A stretch of 64,000 nucleotides of DNA from NCBI RefSeq assembly GCF_900110955.1, contig NZ_FOFR01000002.1, positions 186,001 through 250,000 on the forward strand, in the 5' to 3' direction. Under the pieces are notes generated by a model. The model saw only the letters and a program-made list of their open reading frames with translations. It was not told where the DNA came from and searched no databases. The translations under genes were made by a program, and so were the position numbers. The DNA is from Lentzea xinjiangensis. GTDB taxonomy: Bacteria > Actinomycetota > Actinomycetes > Mycobacteriales > Pseudonocardiaceae. Every line of letters starts with the position of its first letter. The stretch's first letter is position 1. Positions 53,331 through 61,880 of the stretch are shown here, piece after piece.

Positions 53331-54617
53331 ATGGTCATCGACGAAGAACACGCGTATCGGGTGTGCTCCGCACGTGACGCCCGTTTCGACGGGTGCTTCA
53401 TCCACGCGGTCCGCACGACCGGGATCTACTGCCGGCCGTCGTGCCCCGCGGTGACCCCGAAGCGCCGCAACAGCCTGTTCTTCCTGACGGCCGCCGCCGC
53501 GCAGTCCGCCGGTTTCCGCGCCTGCCGCCGCTGCCTGCCGGACGCCGTGCCCGGCTCGCCGGAGTGGAACCTGCGGGCGGACCTGGCGGGCCGGGCGATG
53601 CGCCTGATCAGCGACGGAGTCGTGGAACGCGACGGCGTGAGCGGCCTGGCGAGCAAGCTCGGCTACTCCGAACGCCACCTCACGCGGGTGCTGACCGCCG
53701 AACTGGGCGCCGGGCCCCTCGCGCTCGCCAGGGCCCATCGCGCGCACGCGGCGCGGTTGCTGATCGAGACGACGGAGCTGCCGTTCGCGGACATCGCGTT
53801 CGCCGCCGGGTTCGCGTCGGTCCGGCAGTTCAACGACACCATCCGCATGGTGTTCGCCTCGACGCCGTCCGACATGCGCGGCCGCGGCAAGGCGCCGGTC
53901 GGCACGCCGGGCCGCATCGTGCTGCGGCTGCCGTACCGCGCGCCGTTCGACGCCACGGGATTGCTCGCGCACTTCCGCGCCACCGCCTTGCCCGGCGTCG
54001 AGGAGGTGACCGGCGACTCCTACGCGCGGACGCTGTCCCTGCCGCACGGCGAAGCGACGGTCCGGCTGACGTTCCCGGCGGACCACGTCCTGTGCTCGCT
54101 GCGCCTCACCGACGTGCGCGACCTGGGCGCGGCGGTCTCCCGCGTGCGCCGGCTGCTCGACCTCGACGCCGACCCGGTGGCCGTGGACTCGTTCCTCGGC
54201 GCGGACCCGGTGATCGGCCCGCTGGTGCGCGAGGTGCCCGGCATCCGCGTCGCGGGCAGCGTCGACGGCGCCGAGACCCTCCTGCGGCTGGTGGCGCCGT
54301 TCGCCGGCGTGCCGCTGCGGGTCCCGGACGGCGCCCTGACCCACCTCTACTCGGCGGGGGACCACCCTCTCGCCGAGGCGCTGGCGAACGGCAGACTCGT
54401 CGTGGACGTCGGCCGCTCGATCGAGGACCTGACCGAGGAGCTCACGCCCCTCGTCGGCGCGCGGGTCGCCGACGAGGTGGGCATGCGGGTGCTGGGCGCG
54501 CCGGACGTGCTGGTGCTGCCCGAGGGGTCACGACACCTGGCTTCCCACGCCGCCGACTGGCGGCCGTGGCGCTCCTACGCCGGAGCACACCTGACCAGAA
54601 AGGCAGCAACATCATGA
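53331..54617 (+). CDS. AdaA-AlkA-like fusion with a degenerate glycosylase domain
   Basis: A ~428-residue protein. The Ada Zn/methyl-acceptor domain (residues ~1-75) has DARFDGCFIHAVRTTGIYCRP and SCPAVTPKRRNS, with the Cys ligands and FRACRRCLPDA. An AraC-type HTH follows (GVSGLASKLGYSERHLTRVL, IAFAAGFASVRQFNDTIR), then AlkA_N (RIVLRLPYRAPFDATGLL). The last ~125 residues align only weakly with HhH-GPD. WRPWRSYAGAHL is kept, but no helix-hairpin-helix GIGPWTA block or catalytic Asp block is visible. It probably senses methyl-phosphotriesters and regulates ogt rather than excising bases. Confidence 0.8.
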   Translation: MVIDEEHAYRVCSARDARFDGCFIHAVRTTGIYCRPSCPAVTPKRRNSLFFLTAAAAQSAGFRACRRCLPDAVPGSPEWNLRADLAGRAMRLISDGVVERDGVSGLASKLGYSERHLTRVLTAELGAGPLALARAHRAHAARLLIETTELPFADIAFAAGFASVRQFNDTIRMVFASTPSDMRGRGKAPVGTPGRIVLRLPYRAPFDATGLLAHFRATALPGVEEVTGDSYARTLSLPHGEATVRLTFPADHVLCSLRLTDVRDLGAAVSRVRRLLDLDADPVAVDSFLGADPVIGPLVREVPGIRVAGSVDGAETLLRLVAPFAGVPLRVPDGALTHLYSAGDHPLAEALANGRLVVDVGRSIEDLTEELTPLVGARVADEVGMRVLGAPDVLVLPEGSRHLASHAADWRPWRSYAGAHLTRKAATS

Positions 54618-55111
54618 GCGTCGCGCACACGTCCACCGTGGACACCCCTGCGGGGCCGTTCACCGCGATCGTCGCGTCGGACGGAGCGGTGCTGGCGAGC
54701 GGCTGGACCGGCGACATCGCCCTGCTGACGCCCCAGATCCACCCGTCCCTGATGCCGTCGGAGATCACGCACAGGAACGACCTCGGCGACGTCACCAAGG
54801 CAGTGGTCGCCTACCACGAGGGCGACCTGACCGCGATCGACCCGGTGGAGGTCCGCCAGAGGTCCGGCCCGTTCCTGCAGCACGCGTGGGACGTCCTGCG
54901 CACCGTCCGCGCCGGCGAGCCCGTCACCTACAGCCAGTACGCGACGATGTCCGGCCGCCCGGCCGCCATCCGCGCCGCGGCCTCGGCCTGCGCGCGCAAC
55001 TCGGTGGCCCTGTTCGTGCCGTGCCACCGCGTGATCCGGATCGGCGGCAACCTCGGCGGCTTCCGCTGGGGCCTCGACGTCAAGCGCTGGCTGCTCGCCC
55101 ACGAGCGCTGA
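54614..55111 (+). CDS. ogt: Methylated-DNA-protein cysteine methyltransferase
   Basis: A 165-residue suicide repair protein that removes O6-alkyl groups from guanine. The active-site motif is FVPCHRVIR, with the methyl-acceptor Cys. GEPVTYSQYATMSGRPAAIRAAASA is the DNA-binding helix-turn-helix. Its ATG overlaps the stop of the Ada-type regulator (ATGA), so the two are an adaptive-response operon. Confidence 0.95.
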   Translation: MSVAHTSTVDTPAGPFTAIVASDGAVLASGWTGDIALLTPQIHPSLMPSEITHRNDLGDVTKAVVAYHEGDLTAIDPVEVRQRSGPFLQHAWDVLRTVRAGEPVTYSQYATMSGRPAAIRAAASACARNSVALFVPCHRVIRIGGNLGGFRWGLDVKRWLLAHER

Positions 55112-55472
55112 CCGGCCAGCGATCTCCGGTGCGGGCCCGGCCGCCGGTTCCGTCCCGCACCGCGGGCACGAGGTGGTGGCCGGGCCCGCGCCGGAGGTCA
55201 GGGCGCCCTCGACCCAGCCAGTCGTCGGCGCCGCGGTCGCGGCAGGTGCGGCAGCCGACGCGGTGGTTCACCCGTGCCCACGGCTTCGCGGTCAGCTCGG
55301 AAGCCTGGATCCCGGTTCCGCCACATCGGTGAACGGCGCCCAGCAACTGCACGATCCGGCCGACGCGCAGGCACACGAGGCAGTCGTGAGCGAGGTCGAG
55401 CCGGTTCGACCGCACGAAGTGGGCGGCCGGGGCGAGCACGACGCGCGCGGTGGTTTCCAGGTGGGACAGCAC
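55080..55472 (-). CDS. Possible small zinc-ribbon protein downstream of sbcC
   Basis: From the GTG at 55472, 20 bp after the sbcC stop. RSNRLDLAHDCLVCLRVG and NHRVGCRTCRDRG give a CxxC...CxxC pattern about 43 residues apart. Third-position GC is high up to about 55250, after which the frame overlaps ogt antisense and looks unreliable. It could be a real ~80-110-residue zinc protein, or chance. No family recognised. Confidence 0.35.
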   Translation of the reverse strand: MLSHLETTARVVLAPAAHFVRSNRLDLAHDCLVCLRVGRIVQLLGAVHRCGGTGIQASELTAKPWARVNHRVGCRTCRDRGADDWLGRGRPDLRRGPGHHLVPAVRDGTGGRARTGDRWPVSARGRAASA

Positions 55473-55492
55473 GCGCCGAGGTCAGGCCCGGA

Positions 55493-58369
55493 TCAGGCCA
55501 GCGACATCTCCAGCGTGGAGCCGGTGCGGGCCTTGCGCACCCGCAGCCGCGTCGGGATCCGCTGGCGCAGCTCCTCGACGTGGGACACCAGCCCGACGAC
55601 CCGGCCTCCGGCGCGCAGCTCGTCGAGCGTGTTCATGACGATGTCGAGCGTGTCCGAGTCGAGCGTGCCGAAGCCCTCGTCCACGAACAGCGTGTCGAGC
55701 AGCGCCCCGCCGGTCTCGTTGGCCACCACGTCGGCCAGCCCGAGGGCCAGCGACAACGACGCCAGGAACGACTCCCCGCCGGACAACGTCTTCGCGGGCC
55801 GCGACCGGCCCGAGTAGTCGTCGAGCACGTCGAGGCTCAGGCCGCCGCGGGTGCCGCGCGCCCCGGCCGAGTCGGAGTGCACGAAGCTGTAGCGCCCCTG
55901 GCTCATGCGGTGCAGCCGGGCCGAGGCCGCGACCGCGACCTCCTCCAGACGCGCGGCCAGCACGTACGACCGCAAGGTCATCTTCTTCGAGTTCTGCCCC
56001 CGGCCGTTGATGACGTCGGTCAGCGCGTCCAGCTCGGCGTAGCTCGCTTCGAGCGGCTCCAGCGACTTCCACTCGGCGCGCAGGCGGGCGGCCAGCTCGC
56101 TCACGCGGTCCAGGGCCGCGCGGGCACGGGCGAGGCGCGTGGCGGCCTGCGAGGCCGCGGCGCGGGCGGAGGAGGCCTGGGCGGTCACCTCGGCCAGGTC
56201 GACGCCGTCGGCGGGGTCGACACCGGCCAGCTCCTCCAGGGTGGCGAGGGCAGAGGCGCGGGCGCGTTCCCAGGCGGCGATGCGCTCGTCCAGCGCCTGG
56301 AGCTTGATCGCCGGACGGTGGGCGGCCAGCGCCGCGGCCACGTCGGGGAACCCCGCCTCGGCCGCCAGCGCCGCCACGGACGCCTCCTGCTCCCGGACGC
56401 GGGCGAGGGCGTTGTCGCGGGCGTTGCGGCGCTCGTCCAGCTCCACCAGGGCCTTCGCCAGGCGCAGCAGGTGGTCGCGGCGCGTGAGGACGTCCTCGTG
56501 CTCGCCGCGAGCCTTCTCGAGCCGGGCGCCGCGTTCCTCCACGACCGCCACCAGCGACGTGTGCTCGGTGCGCAGCCCGACCAGGTCCTGCTCGACCTTC
56601 GCCTTCTCCGTCGCGAGCTGCTTGGCCTTGGCCTCGAGACCCACGAACTCGTTCTGGCGCTGCGAGCGGGTGTGGGCCAGGTCGAGCGCCGCGCGGTACT
56701 CCGCCAGCACGGCGGCGGGCTCGTCGGAGCCGAGCGCCTCCCAGCACGCCTGGATGCGCAGCTCGGCGGTGTGGGCGGCGCGTTCGGCCTCGGTGCGGCG
56801 CTGGAGGGCGGACTGCTCGTCGCGGGCCGCCTCCTCCTCACCGGCCGCGTCGACCCCGCCGAGCATCGGCTGGGCCGGCGCGGGGTGGCTCGGGGAGCCG
56901 CAGACGGCGCACGGCTTGCCGCGCTTCAGGGCGGCGGCCAGCTCGATGGCCATGTTCTCCAGGCGCTGCTGGCGGACCTGCTGGAGGACGTCCTTGGCCT
57001 TCTGGTGGACGTCGATCGCCTGGTGCAGCTCGTTCTTGGTGCGGTCGACGGCCTCGGCCGCGGCCGGCAGCGCCTCGGCCGCGTCGGCACGGGCCTTCAG
57101 CGACTCCAGGCGGCCGGACGCCTCCACGGCGGCGTCGAGCTGGGCGCGGCACCGGGCCAGGAGGTCGGGGAGCACCTCCAGCTCGGCGCTCACCGCCAGC
57201 AGCCGGCGCTCGACCTGGTGGGAGGAGTTCTTCAGCACGGAGAGCTTGCGCACGTCGGCCTGCTGGCGTTCGGCCTCGGCGGCCAGTTCGCTCAGGCCAC
57301 CCGCCTCCTCGCGGCAGCGCTCGGCGTCCTCGCGCAACGAGGAGCCCTCGTAGCCCAGGCTGGCCAGGGCTTCCGCGGCGCGGGCCTCGTCGCGCACCGC
57401 GAACTCGTAGGACTGCCGGAGCTTCTCGATCTCGGCGTGGGCCGGCACGACGGGGGCCGCGCGGCGGGCGGCGTCGCGTTCGGCGAACCACGCCGCCGAG
57501 TCCGCGGCCTGCACCCGCTCCAGCAGCTCCCGCGCCTCACGCACGCGGCGGATCTGCTCGGCCTGCACGCGGGCCTGGGCCAGCAGCGCGTCCGCGCCGT
57601 CGGCCACGCCGGCCGTCTCCTCGGCGGCCGCGGCGGCCTCCCGCACGGCCTGGGCGAGCCGCTCCAGCACCGCCTCCAGCCAGCCGGGCTCGAACGAGGG
57701 CTCCTCCCCCGCGGCCTCCGCCACGCGGTGCACCAGCTCGGAGGCGCCCTTGCGGCGTTCCTCCAGCACGCGGCCCGCGGCCACGCGCTTGTCGCGGAAC
57801 CACTTCTCGACGTCGAGGAACCGCTCGGTGCCGAAGAGCTTCTCCAGCAGCACCTCGCGCTCGGCCGTGTCCGAGCGCAGGAACCGCGCGAATTCGCCCT
57901 GCGGCAGCAGCACGACCTGGAAGAACTGCTCGTAGGACATGCCCAGCAGGTCCTCGACCGCCCGCGCCACGTCGTCGATGCGGGTGATGCCCTCGCCGTC
58001 CCAGCCCTCGAGCCACGTGAGCGAGCACTTCGCCGGCTGCGTGGTGACACCGCCGCCGCGCTTCTTCGGGCGGTCGAACTCCGGCGAGCGCACGATCCGG
58101 AAGCGGCGGCTCTGCACCGTGAGCTCCAGCTTCACCTCCGTCGGCACCTCGGGGTCGGCGTACTCGCACCGCAGCTTCTTCACGTCACCCCGCGCGCCCG
58201 GCACCCGGCCGAACAGCGCGAACGCCACCGCGTCGAGCAACGTCGTCTTGCCTGCGCCCGTGTCGCCGTGCAGCAGGAACAACCCGTCCGCGCCCAGCTC
58301 GTCGAAGTCGACGGTCTCCGGCTTCGGGTAGGGGCCGAACGCGGTCAGCTCCAGGCGGTGCAGCCTCAT
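55493..58369 (-). CDS. sbcC: Exonuclease subunit SbcC
   Basis: A 958-residue SMC-like ATPase that with SbcD opens hairpins and processes DNA ends. Walker A GDTGAGKTTLLDAVAFALF is near residue 36. Long coiled coils surround the zinc hook KPCAVCGSP (CxxC) near the centre. The C-terminal signature TLSGGESFLASLSLALGLADV is followed by Walker B TLFVDEGFGTLDS. The ATG at 58369 overlaps the sbcD stop (ATGA). Confidence 0.95.
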   Translation of the reverse strand: MRLHRLELTAFGPYPKPETVDFDELGADGLFLLHGDTGAGKTTLLDAVAFALFGRVPGARGDVKKLRCEYADPEVPTEVKLELTVQSRRFRIVRSPEFDRPKKRGGGVTTQPAKCSLTWLEGWDGEGITRIDDVARAVEDLLGMSYEQFFQVVLLPQGEFARFLRSDTAEREVLLEKLFGTERFLDVEKWFRDKRVAAGRVLEERRKGASELVHRVAEAAGEEPSFEPGWLEAVLERLAQAVREAAAAAEETAGVADGADALLAQARVQAEQIRRVREARELLERVQAADSAAWFAERDAARRAAPVVPAHAEIEKLRQSYEFAVRDEARAAEALASLGYEGSSLREDAERCREEAGGLSELAAEAERQQADVRKLSVLKNSSHQVERRLLAVSAELEVLPDLLARCRAQLDAAVEASGRLESLKARADAAEALPAAAEAVDRTKNELHQAIDVHQKAKDVLQQVRQQRLENMAIELAAALKRGKPCAVCGSPSHPAPAQPMLGGVDAAGEEEAARDEQSALQRRTEAERAAHTAELRIQACWEALGSDEPAAVLAEYRAALDLAHTRSQRQNEFVGLEAKAKQLATEKAKVEQDLVGLRTEHTSLVAVVEERGARLEKARGEHEDVLTRRDHLLRLAKALVELDERRNARDNALARVREQEASVAALAAEAGFPDVAAALAAHRPAIKLQALDERIAAWERARASALATLEELAGVDPADGVDLAEVTAQASSARAAASQAATRLARARAALDRVSELAARLRAEWKSLEPLEASYAELDALTDVINGRGQNSKKMTLRSYVLAARLEEVAVAASARLHRMSQGRYSFVHSDSAGARGTRGGLSLDVLDDYSGRSRPAKTLSGGESFLASLSLALGLADVVANETGGALLDTLFVDEGFGTLDSDTLDIVMNTLDELRAGGRVVGLVSHVEELRQRIPTRLRVRKARTGSTLEMSLA

Positions 58370-59505
58370 TGCTCCTGCTCCCTCGCCACCGACGCGAACG
58401 CCTCGCGCAGCAACGCCATCTCCGCCTCGGACGGCTCGGAGCCGCGGGCGTCCGACACGAAGCAGCAGGCCACTTCCTCGTCGGTCCGGCCGCGCACCCG
58501 TTCCGCGTACGTCATGGCGTGCTGCTGGCCCTGCTCCGGCCGCCACTCGACGTGCACGGCGTGCTCGAACCGCTTCTGCAGCCGCCGCAACGCGTCCATC
58601 GGCCGCACCTGGTCGGTCAGCACCACGGACAGGAAGTGGTCCTCCAGCGGCTCGTGCGCCGGGTCCTCCAGCACGTCGGTGAGCGTGCCCGTCACCGTCG
58701 CGAGCCGCCGCGGCACCGGCAGGTCGCGCCGCTCCACCCCGACGAGGCCGCCCGCGTCCAGCTCGACCAGCCACACCGACTTGCGGTGCCGCGCCTCGGA
58801 GAACGAGTACGCGAGCGGGCTGCCCGAGTAGCGCAGGTTCTCCGCCAGGGTCTGCGGCCCGTGCAGGTGCCCCAGCGCCACGTAGTCGACGCCCGCGAAC
58901 ACCTGCATCGACACGTCCTGCACGCCGCCGACCGCGATGGTGCGCTCGGACTCCGACGGCGCGCCGCCCGTCACGAACGCGTGCGCCAGCACCACCGACC
59001 GCGCCTCGCGACCGGCCAGGTCGGCCCGGATCCGCCGCATCGCCTCCGCGAGCACCGGCGCGTGGCCCTTCTCCGCCACCCCGAGCGCGTGCCGCGCGGG
59101 CTCCGGCTCCAGGAACGGGATCCCGTACACGGCGACCGGCCCGTGCTCGTCCGCCAGCTCGACCGGCTTGTCCAGCACCGAGATCTGCGTGCGCAGGTGC
59201 AGCCCGCCGGCCGCGGCGAACTCGCCGAACACGCCGATCCGCGCCGCCGAGTCGTGGTTGCCCGGCGTGATCACGATCCGCGCCCCGGCCGCCCTGATCC
59301 TCATCAGCACCCGCGCGCACAGCGCCACCGCGTCCGCCGACGGCACCGCCCGGTCGTAGAGGTCGCCGGAGATCACCACGACGTCGACGGCCTCCGAGGA
59401 CACCAGGTCGGCGAGGCCGCTCAGCACCGACTCCTGCTCCACGAGGAGGTCCCGGCCGTGGAAGGTGCGCCCCACGTGCCAGTCGGAGGTGTGCAGGATC
59501 CGCAT
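58366..59505 (-). CDS. sbcD: Exonuclease subunit SbcD
   Basis: A 379-residue Mre11-type metallophosphoesterase. Metal-site motifs in order: ILHTSDWHVGRTFHG, VVVISGDLYDRAVP, IVITPGNHDSAAR, VVLAHAFVTGG and VALGHLHGPQTL. The C-terminal capping and SbcC-binding part follows. Start ATG at 59505. It is divergent from rmuC, another DNA-recombination gene. Confidence 0.95.
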   Translation of the reverse strand: MRILHTSDWHVGRTFHGRDLLVEQESVLSGLADLVSSEAVDVVVISGDLYDRAVPSADAVALCARVLMRIRAAGARIVITPGNHDSAARIGVFGEFAAAGGLHLRTQISVLDKPVELADEHGPVAVYGIPFLEPEPARHALGVAEKGHAPVLAEAMRRIRADLAGREARSVVLAHAFVTGGAPSESERTIAVGGVQDVSMQVFAGVDYVALGHLHGPQTLAENLRYSGSPLAYSFSEARHRKSVWLVELDAGGLVGVERRDLPVPRRLATVTGTLTDVLEDPAHEPLEDHFLSVVLTDQVRPMDALRRLQKRFEHAVHVEWRPEQGQQHAMTYAERVRGRTDEEVACCFVSDARGSEPSEAEMALLREAFASVAREQEQ

Positions 59506-59556
59506 GGCGCCAACCGTAGAGACGGGGTCCGACAAATCTCCGGGAGGGTTCCCGGC

Positions 59557-60516
59557 GTGTCACCCGATCGAGTTGGACGACGGTGGGGGAGCATCATCGG
59601 TGCCGTGACCGCAGTGATCATCACCGCCTCCATCGTCCTCGCGCTCGTGAGCGCCGGGGCGCTGGTCTTCGTCTGGCGCCTGTACCAGGACAGCGTCCGG
59701 CGGACCGACGAGGCGCTCAACGCCATCAGCGCCGAACGCGCCCGCTACGACGCGCAGCAACAAGCCTTGCAACGCTACGAAGTGGCGTTCTCCAGCGTGA
59801 GCGGCCGCGGCGAGCTCGGCGAGCAGGTGCTGGTCGAGACGGCGCGCGCACTCGGCTTGAGGGAAAACCTCCACTACACGCTGCAGACCGACGTCGCGGG
59901 CGGTGGAGCGGTGCGCCCGGACATGGTGCTCAACGTCGGCGGCGGCCGCCAGGTCCCGGTCGACTCGAAGATGTCCATGGCCTGCTGGGCGGAGGCGGTC
60001 GAGACCGACGACCCGCAGGAACGCCAGGACGCGCTGCGGGTGCACGTCCGCAACATCCGCTCCCGCGCCGCCGAACTGGCCGGCAAGGGCTACCAGCGCT
60101 GGGCCGACGCCATCTACGGCACGATCATGTTCGTGCCCAACGACGGCGCGGTCGTCGCCGCCCTGGACACCGATCCGGAGCTGCTGCGGTGGCTGCTGGA
60201 CCGCCGCGTGTTCCTGTGCGGCCCGACCGGCTTCGCCGTGATCGCGTCGTCGGCGATGTTCGCCGTCACGGAACGGGCGCTGGCCGAGGACGTCGAGCAG
60301 GTGAGGCTCCAGGCGGGCCGCGCGAACCGGGCCGCCGACACCGCCATCGAGGCGGTCAACCTCTCCACGACCCACCTGCAGCGCTTCCTCTCCGCGCGCC
60401 GCCGCGAGCTCGACGCCCTGGAGGGCTTCCGGGCGAGCGTCGAGCCGCTGACGGAGGCCTCCGCCACCCCGACCCCCCTCCCGCTCGTCCGAAGGGCGGA
60501 CGAGCAGTCCGCTTAG
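59557..60516 (+). CDS. rmuC: RmuC-family DNA recombination protein
   Basis: A 319-residue protein. An N-terminal membrane anchor (AVIITASIVLALVSAGALVFVW) and a short coiled coil precede the RmuC nuclease-like core: SGRGELGEQVLVETARALGL, VRPDMVLNVGGGRQVPVDSKM and YGTIMFVPNDGAVVAAL. RmuC limits inversion at short inverted repeats. GGGAGGG lies 8 nt before the GTG at 59557. It diverges from sbcCD, which acts on the same hairpin-type structures. Confidence 0.9.
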   Translation: MSPDRVGRRWGSIIGAVTAVIITASIVLALVSAGALVFVWRLYQDSVRRTDEALNAISAERARYDAQQQALQRYEVAFSSVSGRGELGEQVLVETARALGLRENLHYTLQTDVAGGGAVRPDMVLNVGGGRQVPVDSKMSMACWAEAVETDDPQERQDALRVHVRNIRSRAAELAGKGYQRWADAIYGTIMFVPNDGAVVAALDTDPELLRWLLDRRVFLCGPTGFAVIASSAMFAVTERALAEDVEQVRLQAGRANRAADTAIEAVNLSTTHLQRFLSARRRELDALEGFRASVEPLTEASATPTPLPLVRRADEQSA

Positions 60517-60605
60517 AACGCACGGAGAGTGTCCGCGGGTTGCATCTGGGTGAGAAACGAACGGACTGACGAACACCGAATGGCCGAACGGCTACCGTGT
60601 GCGGT

Positions 60606-61340
60606 GTGAGCGAGTTGCGCGAGCGTTCAGCAGCCTTCGATGACGACGTCGAAGACTACGACGCGGTTCCGTGGAACTACCGGGCCATCTTCGGCGAGTT
60701 CAAGGGCATCCCCTGGTGGGCAGCCATCCTGTGCGCCCTGGTCCCGGCCTTCATCGGCGCGTTCATCGACATCAACTCCAGCAAGACCGTCGGCTGGACG
60801 TTCAACGTGGTGTTCTTCGCCGGTGCCCTGGCCGCGATCCTGCTGGTGCAGCGCCGCAGCCTGTTCGCGCCGATGGTGCAGCCCCCGCTCGTCCTCGCCG
60901 CGACGGTGCCCACGCTCGTGCTGCTGACCGGCGGCGTGCAGAAGGGCGGCCTGTCGGCCATGGCCCTGGGCCTGGGCAAGCCGCTGATCGACAGCTTCCC
61001 GGTCATGGCCATCACCACCGCCGTCACGGTCGCGCTGGGCATCCTGCGGATCGCCACGCAGAAGGACCCGAACCGGCCGACCAGGGACGAGGTCCGCGAG
61101 GCCAAGGCGGAGATCAAGCAGCGCGGCAAGCCCGCCCGCAAGCCCCGCGAGGAGGCCCCCACCCCCGCCCCCGCCGCCGACGAGGACCGCCCGCGCCGCC
61201 CCCGCCAGGAACGCGCGGAAGGCGCCCCGGCGCGCAGGCCTCGGCCCGAGGGCGCGCCCGCGCGCCGCCCGCGCCCGGACGGTGCGCGCGGCGAACGTCC
61301 CGCGGGGGGACGCAAGCCCCGGCCGCGCGAGGACCGCTAG
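60606..61340 (+). CDS. DUF6542 membrane protein with basic low-complexity tail
   Basis: About 244 residues. A conserved N-terminal part (AVPWNYRAIFGEFKGIPWWAA) leads into about four helices of the DUF6542 type. The last ~90 residues are an Arg/Pro/Ala/Glu-rich tail with internal repeats (EGAPARRPRPEGAPARRPRP), probably disordered and cytoplasmic, possibly nucleic-acid-binding. The same gene lies near ychF in mycobacteria. Function unknown. Confidence 0.78.
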   Translation: MSELRERSAAFDDDVEDYDAVPWNYRAIFGEFKGIPWWAAILCALVPAFIGAFIDINSSKTVGWTFNVVFFAGALAAILLVQRRSLFAPMVQPPLVLAATVPTLVLLTGGVQKGGLSAMALGLGKPLIDSFPVMAITTAVTVALGILRIATQKDPNRPTRDEVREAKAEIKQRGKPARKPREEAPTPAPAADEDRPRRPRQERAEGAPARRPRPEGAPARRPRPDGARGERPAGGRKPRPREDR

Positions 61341-61415
61341 AGCCCGTCCCGCACGGCTCGTCCGCGACGGTCGCGGGCGAGGGCTTGGGAGACGGCATCG
61401 GCACCTGGGTGCGCC

Positions 61416-61700
61416 CGGTGAGGGCGTTGCGGCACACGCACACACCCGGCGTGAAGGCGTCGCGGCAGCACCCGGACACACCGGCCTGAAGGTCCCGCAG
61501 CAGCACGCGGACACCCGGCGTGAAGGCGTCGCGGCGGCACTCGGACACGCCCGGTGAGGGCGTTGCGGCGGCGGCCGGGCACGCCCGTCTGAAGGCCCCC
61601 GCGGCAGCACCGGACATCCGATCTGAAGGCCCCCGCGGCAGCACCGGACACCCGGCCTGAAGGCCCCGCAACAGCACGCGGACACCCCCAGCACGAAGGC
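61416..61700. repeat. 34-bp tandem repeat array, nine copies
   Basis: Units share CGGCxTGAAGGCxxCGCGGCAGCACxCGGACAC. The TGAAGG/TGAGGG/CGAAGG landmark occurs at 61419, 61452, 61487, 61521, 61555, 61590, 61624, 61658 and 61694, i.e. every 33-36 bp. Units vary at several positions. The 541-bp interval 61341-61881 holds the array and an inverted repeat but no gene. Confidence 0.85.
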
Positions 61701-61801
61701 CCCGCAGCGCCCCTCCTCCGCAACTCCCGACCGCGACTCCCGACCACAGGTCCCAACCGCGGCCCTCGTCGAACCGGACCCACCCCGCCGCGCGCTGATC
61801 G

Positions 61802-61850
61802 GTTGTCCGCGGTCGGCCCCGCGAACGTCGTACAACGGATCCCGGACAAC
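61802..61850. promoter_or_regulatory. GTTGTCCG/CGGACAAC inverted repeat upstream of the nSTAND gene
   Basis: Perfect 8-bp arms at 61802-61809 and 61843-61850, 33 bp apart, end 30 bp before the start at 61881. The position suits autoregulation by the gene's own HTH domain. The claim about binding is inference. Confidence 0.35.
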
Positions 61851-61880
61851 AACCCCCTGACCAGCACGCACTCTGCCAGC

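Noticed and set aside
55112..55492. RNHCP-type zinc protein between ogt and sbcC
   Set aside because: The CxxC pattern is present but no RNHCP motif could be found; I kept only a low-confidence frame.
61416..61700. CRISPR array
   Set aside because: A 34-bp period without unique spacers; similarity runs across the whole unit, so it is a tandem repeat.
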